From assembly GCF_008831285.2 (NCBI RefSeq), contig NC_045145.1, positions 17,730,802 to 17,794,801 on the forward strand: 64,000 nt of DNA. Reading direction: 5' to 3'. Shown in pieces: positions 12,261 to 26,038 of the stretch. The position numbers and the translations under genes were made by a program. Source of the DNA: Nymphaea colorata (lineage: Eukaryota > Streptophyta > Magnoliopsida > Nymphaeales > Nymphaeaceae). Under the pieces are notes generated by a model. It did no database searches, had not been told where the DNA came from, and was given only the letters and a program-made list of their open reading frames with translations. Each line of letters begins with the position of its first letter. The first letter of the stretch is position 1.

Positions 12261-15200
12261 ATACATAAAACTTTCTAGGTTAAGCATAATAGAGGCCATA
12301 TTTAAAGTTTTGTAGAAACCTGATCCGGCCAAATTTTGAGTGGACCTTGACCCAGGTACCACCCAACCTAGCCCACTATGTTAGCCAAGCCTAGCTGAAA
12401 CTCCGGCAAAAATTGCTCAACAAGGAATCTTATTCAACTTAGCTTGGCTGAAATCAACTTAATTAATTTAGCAAATCCAGCTCTGGTATTCCTGGTCAGA
12501 CTAAAACTTTGCAGGATCCAGGGGAGACGAGTTCTAGTACTACCAACCAAATCTCCATTAAACCAGCATGCTCAGGTCTCCTACATTTCAAATTGATGTT
12601 TGGATTGCCTATTGAATCTGTATCTGCATTGGGTGCATGTTGATCATAAGGAACAGACATGTGATGCTTCGATCAGATTCCTAACGACTTATGTATAGTT
12701 TTTGATTCGTCGGTCATTGAAGTTGGAAGTGAATTTTTTTGAGCATCTCTTTTATGTAAACCCAATATTTTGATTGTTAATCTCTTGTTCTTCCCTTCCG
12801 CCAACACCTAAAACATAATGACATGCTTGGCTTGTGTAGTGAGTGGGCGCCTCGGGGTTCAAACCTTGGAACACCACGCACAAGCTCACCTCAAAACTCA
12901 TGATGATCATCAGACCCTCGAATCGACAGTTCTTGTCTCTTCCTTCCAACGATAAGTGAAGGAAGAATGCCTGGTTGATTGTACCACTGTGGTGTTCGAG
13001 GAGGAGCTCTTTGCACATCAATCTAGGAAGAGAGATGAAGAAGGCATTTGATCACAAGCCTTCTGGTAGAAGAGAAGCAAACAGTTAATTAGCTTCTCAC
13101 CCTTCTGCCAAATTGATCAACTGTGATAAAATGCTGTGCTGCATTTTATGAAAGTGATGCTCTGTTTCTCACATCAAGGGCCCTCTAAAGAGACCTTAGC
13201 TTTTCACAATGGACATGACTAGAACAGTTTTTGGCAACACCTTTAGCTCGAATGTCTGACACAGAGGATTGGCAACAGTTTTTGGCAACACCTTTAGACA
13301 AAACAAAGAGGAAATTCTCCTGTTTTTTTCCATCTTAGAGAACCAACTCTCAAGATTGTCTCACTTAAACAATGTCAGATTCGTGATCAGCTTCAGCTGC
13401 CTGATCTGGGGATCTTTTTAGATCTCACCGTAGCCTGTACCCTCCCTCACAGAGGCGCATAAACACCCCCTATCTTGAGATTCGGTTGCATGTGGAGTTG
13501 CTCTACCAGATGTTTCCTACCCTTTTCTGCAAACTGACCTCTTAGAGTAGATTTTCTGAGTAACTTTTGATTGAGATTATTGCTGGAACTTGATGCGTGT
13601 TCTGGAGTCTGCAGGTATCGAAAATTCACTTCATTTACTCTATATGTTTAGCTGCTATAAAAGTTTTACATATTCAGAAAAGAAAGAAAAAAGGACATTG
13701 ATTTTCTGAACAACAAACAGAAATGAAGAATGAAGCAATAAGACCATGTTGTTTCCTTCAACTTGAGTGAGAATCTAACCAGAATTATGAGGCAACTGTT
13801 CAATGTAAGCTCCGATTAGATGGATAGTTGAAAGTAAAGGGAGACGTGTTAGGAATTGTGTCAAAACAGCATCTGATCCATTTTCTAGATAATGACCACA
13901 AAGTGAGCTGCTCAACAGAAATTGCTTTTTCTGGTTCCCTCCTACCTTACAAGTTGACAGCTCCACCACCACTTTATATGCCAACTAAATCTTCATCCTG
14001 GCATGTTCATTTCGCAGTAGTTAACGACGCTAAAAATTACAGAATAAAACTGGTTTCAAAGAGAGAGAAGGAAAGACGTGCGTTTGTTTTCTCTTCACAT
14101 AAAAAAAACACATATATTTTAGTCAGAAAAAGGCGTAAACTTTGTTTAACAACAGGAGCAAGTACGAATTTGCCAATCAGAATCATGAAGTAAGAATAAT
14201 TTTCTTTAATCAACTGCAGTTAGTCTACCAAAACCGCGTAGAAAATGTTGCAAAATGAGCTTTCGCCCCACGTTACATCGGCAAGATTGGGAGTTGGGAT
14301 CGAGGCAAAGACACGGGAGGCACTGTCATGCAACTAGGCAACCTCTTCGAATTCTTGGCCGATTCGGGAGTGTCGCGTATCGGTTTTTATTCTTTTAAAA
14401 TGTCTAATATTTTTTTTATTTTTAGTTAATGTTTATACACAGATGCTTTTATTTTATTTTATTTTTAAAAAAGATTTATTTCCCCATTTATTGAACCGGT
14501 GAACCGGCCGCGGCATCGCCGACTCTGTTCACAGACCCATTCTGGTAACATTGATGAGAAGGAATCTTTCATTGTGCGTGTTGGACGCAGAGGCTGCACG
14601 TGGGGGCCTCAGGCATCACGCCACCACCCTTATCCATCATTGTTTCGCTCACAAGCTACTTCCGATCTGTGTCTGTTCCTTCGAAAAAGAACAGAAGCAG
14701 AGCTCTTGTTCACAGAAAGAGAGAGCGAGCATATCTGGGGAAGAAACAAGAAAGCTAGACGAGATCTAAGCACACAACCCCCTAAAGACGCCGGCAGTCG
14801 ATTTTCCCTTTATCCTTGTAGGCTGTCAAGTTGTACCCATGAGGGGAAAAGGAAAAAAGGATGGATGCTGGTAGAATTACAGATACATCCTGTGGGTATT
14901 TGTGATCTTTGTCCAGGACGCCATTGACGCAGAGCTGGAGCTTCCTTCTGATGTTCTAACCAGAGAATCATGAAAACGCGTCCGAGATCTTAAGTTTGTG
15001 TTTCTGATACCCTTTGATTGTGGAGATTTTTAGGGAAAAACATGGGTTGGAAGATCATCCTTCTGCTCGCCCTAACAAGGCAAGGTCGCGCTAGAGCTCA
15101 ATATACGCATGATTTTGAAGAAGACGCGTTCATTTTGAGGATGGGTAGTCGCCATTATGAACATTAATGATCTTCCATATCATTAATTTCTCATATATCG

Positions 15201-18200
15201 GAAGCACATGAACCATAAGAAAAAAAATGATTGGTTTTCCAAAGCCCTGTAAAATGTTTCTGCAAAAGCCTCAACAACTGAACATTTTTCCTTTGGAACT
15301 TCAAATATCCATGAAACTGTAAATCGAACTTCATCAGGATCTGCATGCCGATTCCTTCGTCATCTGTTTGTTTCGATTTTTTGTCATAATTGAAGCCAGG
15401 TCCACTCAAATCCCACATTGAACATGGTGCCTCCATCTATCTCCGCCCCTGACTGTCACCACATTATGGCGGAGACAACTTTGATTTTAAGCCCAGGCTC
15501 AAATGCAGCCTCTTAAGAGGCTGTAAGCAGCAGTTCCTGGCAATGGAAGATGGTATCTTTCAAGGGATTGATGACAGCCAACAAGGAGAGCGAGACCCAC
15601 CGTCGTCCACAAACAAACAATTCCAGCAACAAACAGCATGTTAAGCACTTATGATGTTTCCCACCGCTCATGATAAATCACGCCCATGCCTGTACAGTGA
15701 AAAAGAGAAGGCTTTCCCTGCTTTTCTTCTTGATGATAAATTAGCATTTGGATACCAACAAGAATAGATTAAAAATGCTGGCCATTCATTCATACCAGTG
15801 CAGACATTCAGACCCAATACACAACATACATGGAAAAGTTCACAAAAATTCATGTATAAATTAAACCTTATGATAGACTGTTCCAAACCAATGATTTTAA
15901 TGGCCTTCCAGACTCCAGCATTTTTTTTAATATACAATTTTGGGAATTTTGACCCCATTTTTTTAAATTACAATGGGTCCAGCCTTAGTGTGGCGTTGGC
16001 ACCCAGTTACCTTTTGTGTCGCAAAAAAAGGTACAATGATATACTAGTTGATGTGCAAGGCGCAGGTTTTTGACATATGCTTTTGCGAAACACCTCTGAA
16101 CCCTAGAGACGTAGGGACCTTCAGATGCCACTTAGGTGGAGAGAACTGTTGGATATACAAATTCATCAATATAATATATATAAGATGTGCTCCAAATTTT
16201 ATGTCTTAATATTGTTCACAATCAATTAATGGATGTGATCCAAATGGTCTATTTAATAAACATATTTTAAATTGCTTCATTTAGAAGGAGGTCGTCAAGG
16301 ACAGAGAAAAGCCAATGATTCATAATACATCTAACACGAATTTATTTTAAAAAAATAAATAAAGGACTTGGATTTTATGAGTAATAGTGTCGAGTCTTTT
16401 TGTGGCATCTGATTTAGTAAAATAGATTCCTTTAGCAAGAAGTATGGAATTTTGCAATATAACAAGTTGCGGACGTTCAATTTATGTACATATCCTCATA
16501 AAGGAGACTGCTTATATTAAAGCAAACAAAAACAGCTGCACCCAAAGGGCTTACGTGCAAAAAATCAGGTATAAGAAAGTTACGTCCGATCAGATTTGGG
16601 TTTAAAAAAATGAAATCCAAATTTGAATCAAGTTTAAATGCGCATATGATCAGATTGTGCTCAGGATTCAACTTTCAGTAAATATATTATATCTATTATC
16701 TATACATTAAAAGTCACTTTTAAACATATCATAATCCAGTTGAAATTTGGGAATGTCGGATTTGGGATGTGAATTTAGAAGTCAGATTTGGATTGGTTTC
16801 CGATTATGAATTTAAAAGCTGACTTTGGGGTCCTAGATTTTTTTTTTTTTTCAAACTCATGATTGAATCAGTTTTTGAATTCAAATATATGAACATCCTA
16901 TAAACTACTGGATACCTTATGAGGCACATCTAATTCAAATCCTATCCATTAACATCTTTATGAACAACTAAACCCAATTTCATGGGTAGAACATCAGTCG
17001 AGGGAGTTTGGTTGTCATCGATCTAAAACTCAAGATGATGTGAGATTTGGACTTCTTAGATTTCCAAGATATCATATCTTCAACTTCTTATGAATTAATA
17101 ATTATTACATTTTAAAATTCATATGTCTGACTCGCCATCTTATCTCGCATCTATAGATTTGAATACAAGACGGATTTTAAATTCATCGCTCTGAAATAAA
17201 AACTTTGTCAAAGCCACTGTTAGTTTTAAAAGATTTTTAAGTACTTGATGCTCTTTATTTTGACTATTTTTACATGATTTCATTTTTACTAAAACAAGTA
17301 TGTTCTTTAATATTTTTTTTTACTGATATTCAAATAGTTGAAACTACTCTTATGAATTCAGTACTAAGTGGAGCCCATCCGTATCCGTATTGTCTTCCAC
17401 AGAGGTCCAATTTCCAGCACCGACGCAAGCACTTAAGGATCGATTGTCCGTCGCAAAAGAGACACCAAATACGTTATAAATCAGGTGAAAATCAGATACG
17501 TTTGCAACCTTTTACACTGGGACACACAGTCATTGTCTCTAAATCACCATTGGGAGGCTTTGAAAGTAGAGAGAAACATAAGCACATTATCAAAATTCTT
17601 TCTTGTATATATAGGGGCTTAAACCAAAGTTTTTTTTTTGTTATAAAAATTAACTAGAATCGATTAATTCAAATTGAATAATGTATATATATTTTAAGAA
17701 GAAACTGTTTTGAACATAAAAACTTCAAAGTAATATCCTTATGTTTCCAAGGTTCTACCTTGTTTCGAACTTATAGTATATTATTCAACTCAGCATAGAA
17801 GAATAACACATTAAATCTTAATAGTGACCATGAGATTCGAACTTCCAACCTTGCTACTTTATTGCACCATAGCCTTTGAGGCTAATTGAAATTGAATATT
17901 TTGAAAACCGGTGATCTATTTCTTTTTATTTGCTTTACATGTATATATAATTTTGGTTATCATAATAATAATAAAATTTTTTTGGCCGATGTAAGCCACT
18001 TGGACCCAACCTCCAAGGCGCGAAGTTCTCTCATTCAAACTGTTTGAGCGGCTGTCTCAGTTACCCGAGCCGACCGATACGGAGATTTAAAATATGCACT
18101 TTTTAGTTTTATTAAATAATTATTTTACTGAATCTTAATAAAATGTAAACTGCCGAGCCGATACGAAAACCGGCGCCGGCCGGCCAGTTTGATTTTTGAA

Positions 18201-18600
18201 CGAAACGCGGCGGCAATCTCTTCTAATCAACTGTTTAAGTGGCGACAAAGGAAGTGAAATTGAAAAAACCGAAGGATTCAATCATTATAAAAAGCTACAA
18301 AAAAATAAAAATAAAAGCAGATGATGAGGAGTCAAGTTATTATGTTCTAGAATTAAAAAAAAAAAAAATCGCCGTCTTTTTCTATTACAAAGAAGGTGTT
18401 AAATTGTTAGTTTAAAACTAACTTAATTTTTAAAATTGAGTTGGAAAATAAAACGGTGAAGATGAGCGACTGCTTGCAGGAATAATGAGGGAAAGGTGGG
18501 ATTCTAAATAAAAATAATGGGGAATTTAAATTGGAGAAAATGGGAAGGGGGGACAGCCATCGTTATTTTTGTTCACTGGGACTGACTGACTGACTGTCAC
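12261..18600. other. Intergenic, no gene supported
   Basis: Longest frames (13828-14193 and 14499-14927, plus) lack recognisable domains. A 24-base phrase, aacagtttttggcaac followed by acctttag, is repeated at 13222 and 13276. Around 16300-17170 there are dense 'gattcagatttgaat'-type words also found at 37.2-37.6, 39.7-40.1 and 46.8-47.0 kb, which look like a dispersed AT-rich repeat. 17980-18200 has GC-rich ccggcgccggccggcc words in an AT-rich setting. Confidence 0.35.
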
Positions 18601-18837
18601 CAGCAGAAGCGAGAGAGAGAGAGAGTCGCAGAAAAGAAAAAGAAAAAGGAGGTGGTGGAGTGAGGCAGAAGCGAGCGAGAGAGAGAGAGAGAGGGGGGCT
18701 AAGAAGGCCCTTCCCGTCATTTTTTCCCAGAAGGAAAGAGGAGAGAGGAGGACGAGCACTGACCTCCACCACTCTTTCCTTTCCTGGAGATACCTGCTGG
18801 TCGTTCTGTACACGCATACGAGGAGGAGAGAGAGGGA
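18601..18837 (+). promoter_or_regulatory. GA-rich 5' leader of the DUF4057 gene
   Basis: Two (GA)n runs (about 18615-18628 and 18677-18695) precede the start codon at 18838. GA/CT tracts of this type commonly mark plant 5' leaders. No TATA box is evident. Confidence 0.4.
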
Positions 18838-21800
18838 ATGGAGAGGAGCACCCCAGTGAGGAAGCCCCACACATCGACGGCCGATCTGCTCACCTGGTCC
18901 GAGACGCCATTGCCGGATCCGGCCGCCGGGAACGCCGGGACGCCTGCTTCTCGCTCTGCAGCTCGTCCCCATCAGGTCCGTTTATCCTTTGTTCTCCGTC
19001 TCGTTTTTCGCTTTTGATGTCTTTTCTACACGAGCTGCGGTGCTTATAAGAGTGTTTTTGTTGTTGGGATTTTTTTCTTTTATCTTTACTTCAGCCATCT
19101 GGAGGGGTCGGGGCGGTGCTGTTCGGTGGGCAGGTGACTCCTGAAGAGGCGGAGAGCCTGTTGAAAACGTCAGATCTGTGGATCTCTTCTCCCTTTTTCC
19201 ACTTTAGTTTCTGTTTTTCGCATTTTCTTTCCTCCCCAGTATTTGATTTGGTGATCTCCGAGTTGGCTTGAAGAAGCTGAGCTGCATTCTTATTTGTTAC
19301 ACCTTGTCCAGTTTTTTTCTTTGATTATGGAGCTATTACTTGCTGACTGGTTTTCTATCTGCGGCGTTTTTTCTTTCACGAGAAGTGATATGTCTACTTC
19401 ATGATTTTGATTGCCCGATTCACAATGTACGGTAACTTTTAGCTTAATCAGGGTGTTTAGATGGTGCATTTCCTGAAAAATAAAGAAATTGAAGCAGCAC
19501 TCTATGTTTCTACTATTTTACTCTAATGTTGGAAGGCTTTTGTTCTTGCTTTACTTTTTTGTTGCTTGGTCTAAATGGTTCTTAGGTGGCTATTTGTTGC
19601 TGTTAATATATGATGAGTTAACCTGGTAGCAAACCATCTCGATCTGAAGCGGATGCACTTATGGTAAATGGGATACGTGTCTTGATCTGATCCTACAGTA
19701 GTGCGAGTGCTGCAATAGCAGGCGCCCATGCTTACTCGTGGATACCCAATGATCTGACGTTAGCATTAGCAAAACACTCCTTAAAGATTGATCTGAGCAT
19801 GTTTTGCAACTTGTAAGGTAAGGGAACTGTGTTAATAGTGCCACTGTTATTGACTAAGGCGAACGGAGAAGCATCCTTAAGGAATATTGAACTTATAATA
19901 TGGAAGGCCTGGTGGTTCTCACCAGGTTAGGGGGCTAGATGAATCAGATGATCACCCATCTTTCTTGCAAGTTTTTTGGATTTAGTTCATTTTGGTTTTG
20001 AGGTTGCTTTCTAGATTTTTGTTCCATACAAGAATATACGCTTGTAGATGCACTGCAGCACTAGCTCCTTCAACATATTTTTGTTGGGTGATACATCAAT
20101 GCTGCAAGTCTTGAAATATAATCCGTATTGAAAATACAAGTAATTGAAATGTAGGTCAAAACAGAACACCTTCTTCAAGAAAGACATGGCAAGACGGGAA
20201 AAATGGAAAGTTTCTGCATCGACTTTTTCTGGTTTACCTCTAGTCATTGTAGCCTTGGACATGTCCCACCAGGCCCAACACTCGTATCAAACAATCACCT
20301 TCTTCTTGTCTCCTTCTCCTTCTTGCTTCCAGCTTTGTTTGGTTGGCTCCTTGATCCTTAATGTGCAATCTCATGAAGGTTATGATCATGGCTTTTGTGA
20401 TGACAACCTCATGAAGGCATGGTGGAAGTCAGTGTATAAGGTGGAATCATGGAAGCCAGACCCTTTTATTTTTCCAGTATTTCTCAATGCAGGCTCCTGA
20501 ACACTGGAGAACATCAGCGATTTTGCAAATCCTTTCCAAATTTGCTCCCTAATCCAGATAATAATTGTAGCTGAAACCTGATCTACTCTTTTCAGTTTGA
20601 CGTCAATATCTTTTCTTGCATGTGTTTTCTCTCGGTTAGTATAAACATTGCATACCTGACCTGTTATACTTAAGAATTTGAAAGTTGTAGATGTGTTTCT
20701 TCAATATCTGTTTGTCTTAGAAAAGATTGACATGGCAATGGCTTTAAATCCCTTGTCGTAATTCTTTATCAAGCTCAATGCTAGGCAGCAAATTGTGGTT
20801 GTAATTGTCTTGTACTTACTTTTCAATAATAGTCACAAATATTGATTTCTAATATATCTCAATAAGATCTGTCTCATAAATATATAGGTTTTTTTAAATC
20901 TTGGGCATGTCTGGGGATTGCCAGGCAAAATGGAAAATTACAGAAATGCTTAAAATAAGGAAAAACCTGTCTACTCAAAGTCTCCAAGTGATTGACCTGT
21001 ATTTACAAGTCTTCTTATCAAGACCCCATTTTTTAGCACTAAATGTATCTGATACTTCTTAACTTCACATGCAGACATGGATGTTTCTGTGCCTTCTGCA
21101 TGTTTCTGCATATTGGGTTGTGTTATCTTCTTTAATGATAAATTGATAATTGTCCTTTTGGGAATACAAAGTCACCATTTTACCATGCATCTGGCTGTTA
21201 CATTTATAGTGATACATTTGTTGATATGGATGCAAGGATCATTATCATGTACTGGTAAATTTGGCTGCATAGTTGCAGCAGGGCTTCTGAAAAATGTAAT
21301 TTTTCAACCACACGTAAATACTAAAGGCAGTGCTGCAGTGATCTTTTGATTAGTATCACGTCACTAATTGTACTGCAAATGGCTTTGCATCAGTGGCTGT
21401 ATTAATTATTAAGTGTGAACATTTTAATAATCCTAGGGTTTGCTTTCTGGTGCTCAGGAAACCATGTTCAGAATCAAAGCTGAAAGAGATGACTGGCAGT
21501 GGAATATTTGTCGGTGAAGAAGATCCAGAATCAGGCAGCAACTTGTCAAATCCTACCAACAAAACTGGTTTACGGCTTTACCAGGTGTGTTCTACTTTCC
21601 CAAATATGAATGCAAGACCGTGTCAATAGCAATAACTGTTTGAAAACCGAAAATTAGGAAATAGATATCCAGGTATATGGTACTTTTTTAAAATGAGTGA
21701 AAAGTAAATAAGTTGTATAGGAAATGTGATGCTGATTATCGTTTGTAACTTTATGAAATACATTTAAATTTAAATTATATAACTTCTTTATTTGTGGAGT

Positions 21801-22678
21801 ACATCTTGCCATCTTCCTGATGCTAATTTCTTTGGTACCAATTTACGAGCTCTTTCTAACATTTATGTTATCTTAGTAACTGGCTAACTGCACTTTCTTG
21901 TACATGTGAAATGTATATTGCAAAGTCTGAAGCTACGGATGATTCTGGTCATGAACAATCAGTTCAAGCCAGATTTGTCAGTCACACATAAAATACAGAA
22001 AATTAAGATGAACTTCCTTCATTTGATCATATTTTGGCACTCTGTTTGTGTGAGGATGGAATTATTCTTGCTTTGAATACCCGTGCTATGCTAGAGATCA
22101 AGAAGATTGTTAGAAATTTCAGCTAGCCCTAAGGAACTCTTCATGTGATCCTACAGCATGGTCATGTGCGGCATGGAAACTTTTGTGGTTGAAGCTTGTA
22201 CAGAGGCTTGAGTATGCTTCCCTGTTCATCCAATTTTCTGACAGGACTTTGAATTTGTAGCGTGCATACAGATATAAGCACATGAAACTGTAAGGGTACA
22301 TTTTACTTTCATGAATGGACACACTTTAGGTTCGTAATTAAAGGTTTCAATCTAAGAAACTGAATTGAACTTGAAATGCAATGTAATAATTGATGACAAA
22401 TTTTGAATAGAAAAGGCATAAGGTGAATAAAAATGAAGGACTGACCATAAAATGAATGTATAGAATTTGACACTGTTGAGTGCTGATTGTGTTGGGCATC
22501 AGTTTTTCCAGTCTACAAATGTTTTGGAGTGCCTGTATTTATTAACATGTACACATGATATAGGCATGCAAAGAAAGTATGTCTTCTTTTTTAACACATA
22601 TATCTTAAACATTTTCAAAATATCACAATAACATTCCCAAGAGCAAGATAAATAAAAAATAGAAATATGTATGTGTAT

Positions 22679-22729
<51 letters not shown>

Positions 22730-23993
22730 TCTCGCCACACCCGCACCCAAATTTTTTTTGGAACTTGCTGCATCCCGCACCGGCACCGTGCCCCCATGTG
22801 ACATAGTTCATATGCAGCACCTGATTCTAAGACTGTGTAGTGCTGTTAAGTTCTTATATGGCAGTTTTCCCCTCTAGTCCTCTTGTATTTCTTTTGAATA
22901 CATCCATTTGTTGATATATTTCTATTCAACCTTTTTTTGCTTTAGCGTGAAATAGCTTTGGAATTATAGTTTCCCAGATTAAAAATATTATGTTGTCGAA
23001 GCTAAGATGCTATTTTTCTGTTGAGGATGTGATCCATGCTGCTAAAGCATGGCAGGTTGGAAAGTAAGTTGGCTGAGCTATTCTGATCTGAGTCATATGT
23101 ACTTTTTCAGCAAGCTATTAATTCGATCAGCCAGATCTCATTTAGTGCTGATGGGAGTGTATCTCCAAAGAAGCCAACAACTTTGACTGAGGTGGCAAAA
23201 CAGAAGGAGCTTAGTGGGTCTTTAGAGAATGAGTCTGATGCAAAGATCAAGAAACAACTATCTGATGCTAAATCCAGAGAGCTAAGTGGGCATGATATTT
23301 TTGGTGGTCCTGCAGAAATCCCTCCTAAATCTTCTGCTGCACATTCTTTAGACCCAAAAGAAATAAAAGGTGTAGCTGATTCTACTCCAAGACATCTTCA
23401 AACTTCTATCAAAATATCGAGCGTGAGTATATTTTCTCCTTGGGTTGTTGTGATTAAAATGATCACTTTTTGTTGTGTGTGTTAGTTTCGTGTCTCCTCT
23501 GTTCACTATGCTTTATGCATTGTTGCTGAAAAAACACGCATACAATCCCAAAGCTTCACAATACCGAAAATTTTGTTTCATCTGAAGGGTTTGGTATTTT
23601 TCTCTATCCATTTTTTAGTGTGGTATTACAGTATTATAAGTTGGTGCATACAAATTTTTCTGCTATTCTAGTTGGTTCTCATTGACTCAATTATTATTAC
23701 TATTGTTGTTATTACTATTATTATTTCAGGTTGGAGCAGATCAATCTGTTACTGAAGAGAATGTAGGGAAAACTGCAAAGAAGATTTACAATCAGAAAAT
23801 GGCAGAGTTGACAGGTAATGACATTTTCAAAGAGGAAGCAGTGCCATCATCTGCTGAGAAGTCACTGAGTGTGGCAAAGCTGAGGGAGATGAGTGGTAGT
23901 GACATATTTGCTGATGGAAAAGCATCTTCACGAGATTACCTTGGTGGAGTTCGCAAGCCTCCAGGTGGTGAAAGCAGCATCGCTTTGGTTTGA
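18838..23993 (+). CDS. DUF4057 family protein, five exons, 304 aa
   Basis: Exons 18838-18975, 19095-19168, 21458-21584, 23111-23422 and 23730-23993 join in phase with GT-AG introns. The first exon ends ...ARPHQ|gtccgt, the junction of exons 2 and 3 rebuilds SLLKTKPCSESKLK, and the stop is TGA at 23991. The protein begins MERSTPVRKPHTSTADLLTW and continues with GGVGAVLFGGQVTPEEAESL, the conserved N-terminus of the plant DUF4057 group (Arabidopsis At1g35780/At4g39860 type). A short motif of the form K-x2-E-L/M-S/T-G-x-D/G-IF recurs four times: KLKEMTGSGIF, KSRELSGHDIF, KMAELTGNDIF and KLREMSGSDIF. The C-terminus is PPGGESSIALV. Predicted soluble and mostly disordered, with no transmembrane segment. 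The biochemical role is unknown. Intron 2 (2.3 kb) and intron 3 (1.5 kb) are long, and intron 3 carries a (TA)n run. Family assignment is from remembered conservation. Confidence 0.88.
22675..22728. repeat. (TA)n microsatellite in intron 3 of the DUF4057 gene
   Basis: Near-perfect TA run with one AA/TT phase break near 22690. The small frames across it are repeat artefacts. Confidence 0.95.
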
Positions 23994-24300
23994 TTCCTAA
24001 CCAGATCAGTTTTCTCCTTGTGCCTGCTCTTGGTGCAACTGGTCAGGCATACATTAACTGGTCATAGATACTCTACTTGTTGGTTTGGGGGAGATCATGT
24101 GGGAGTCTTGGTAGGGTGGCTGCCAACAAGGCTGGAAGCTAGGGCTTAAACATCGTTCGGAAATTGTTGTGTCCTGTTCTCGTGTGTCTCTAGTTAGATA
24201 CTGGTCGCAATTTTATGGGTCTCGTGTTTGTAAAAGAGTGGTACGTGTTCTGATTGTTGTTGGACTGTTATGGATACTGTATTAATTTGAAAGGGTGAGA
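23994..24300 (+). other. Probable 3' UTR of the DUF4057 gene
   Basis: Follows the TGA at 23991-23993. T/G-rich with several tgttct/ttgttg stretches, compatible with a plant 3' end. No strict AATAAA was seen. Confidence 0.4.
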
Positions 24301-25385
24301 TTTTTCATTTGAAAGAGAACCATTTTTTGCTGAAATGGCTGACAATGGAACAAATGCAGGCCTCAAAATTGAGTCCCTTGTTTCCGAAGGGACATGTTTT
24401 CCATGCCGGCTGCAAGTGCTCTTCAAAATTGAACAGTACATGTGGGCTGAACAGTACATGTCCCTTCGACTGCCTTAAAAGCGTCACAAGAGCACAGCAC
24501 GACATCGATTTCAACCTAGCACTTGCAGCCCTTGCAAGGGTTCTATCATTCAGGATTTGTGGGCAGTAGCAGAGCTAAAAATTTCTGACTAAGCACTAAT
24601 ATTGTAAATCTTCAAGAAGCACCTATGTATTAAAAAAATAAAAGAATAATGAGGCAACAATGTGTAAGTATAGTATTTTTCAGGGGCTGGTGTGAGTAAA
24701 ATGTGGGCAATTGCCCACACCAGCCTATATGTGCCTTGATCGTACCAGCAGGGACTGCATGAGGTGGCCAATAATATTATTAGCCACGTCCGTTGTCCTT
24801 GCTAATGATACGTTTTCAGCTAGGCCAAGGCCACTTGTGGCCATTTGACAGAGTTTAGTCATAACTAATAATTCAGCAATGTCTTCCACGTCGGCCACAG
24901 TTTCAGCTGTAGCAAGCAAAACGTTTCTTGGTGTATTGAATTTCAGTTGTTCAATCCACCATTTTGACATGTGGACACCATAAGTTTATTAATATGTATA
25001 CTAAAAAATTATGAGGACTAGATACCGGCGCTTGACCCGGTTTAAGTTGAAACCATGTTGAAAATTATAGTGATAAAATTAACCGACATTGAATCATATT
25101 AGCACAAAAATGGATTGAATCAATAACTCAATGATCTAGATATTGTTTCTAAAGAACTCGTTCTATATGCGTCAGACATTGAATTAAGACCCAGTACTTA
25201 ATCGACAATCCGAGACGACTTGGTCTCCTCATCAGATTTGCCAGCCATCGTTAGATCAGATTTTTTAAGCTGGTCTTGATCATGTGAATGATGTCTTCTA
25301 TCATACATGTGGTGATGATAAAGAGACCATAGGAGAGAAGCTGATCATCGTTACAACCGTTACTGCTTACCATTTGATGGCCTCT
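24301..25385. other. Intergenic, repeat remnant
   Basis: At 24568-24740 lies a copy of the dispersed repeat that carries the palindrome tgtgggcaattgcccaca (24703-24720) and an 'agcagagctaaaaatt' end. No gene is supported. Confidence 0.4.
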
Positions 25386-26038
25386 TCCTTATTTCTCCCA
25401 TAGCTTTAGCACCAGCAATCATTCTGCACTGTTTCTCCCCATCCTTGAAAAGGTCTCTCTCTGTCTCTCTTCCTCTCTCCCTTATCAATTATTTTCTAAA
25501 TCATCATACGTTCTTTTCGGGTGGTTCTTGTGATGAAGTATGTGATGACTTCTGTTACGAAATCGTTCTTTTGAGTGTTTTAACTTTCACCTTTCTTCTG
25601 TTATGAAGATTTTCGTAAGAAATGTGATTGTAAAGGTGCCAAATCTTACTGTACTGCACAATTGTGGCTTCTAAGGTTATTGTTGGTTCGCGTTTTCTGT
25701 ATTTCATTCCGAAGTTGATGGACTGTTCCTTATATCTCCTGTAGCCTGCCACCAGCAATCATCCTGCACTGTTTTTCCTATCCTAGAAAAAGCTCTCTCT
25801 GCCTCTCTCTCCCTTATCCATTATTCTCTAGAGCATCTTACATTATTTTCGAGTGGCTCTTATGATGAAGTGTGTGAAGAGTTCTGTTATGAAATTGTTC
25901 CTTGAGTGTTTTAACTTTCATCTTTCTCCTGTTATGAAGATTTTTCCTAAGAAATGTGATTGTAAAGGTGCGAAATTTAGTGCACTGCACAATGGTTGCT
26001 TCTAAGATTGTTGTGGGCTCGCGTTTTCTGTATTTCAT
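25386..26038. repeat. Tandem duplication, two diverged copies of about 320 bases
   Basis: Copy 1 (about 25386-25709) and copy 2 (about 25730-26038) align along their full length. Both carry, in order: accagcaatcat.ctgcactgttt, a CT-rich tract, gatgaagt.tgtga, gagtgttttaactttca, ctgttatgaagattttc/t, aagaaatgtgattgtaaagg and cgcgttttctgtatttcat. Identity by eye is about 85%, so it is an old duplication. No coding role is visible. Confidence 0.85.

Noticed and set aside
14499-14927. 142-codon plus-strand frame
   Set aside because: No domain, no splice partners and no conserved-looking segment. Kept as intergenic.
17825-17850. tRNA-like 'gattcgaa' T-loop word
   Set aside because: No cloverleaf could be drawn around it. 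No tRNA or rRNA gene was found elsewhere in the window.
22499-22877. Several frames with runs of Ile-Tyr
   Set aside because: Products of the (TA)n microsatellite. The same applies at 10730-10965, 40807-41126, 46011-46590 and 60098-60298.
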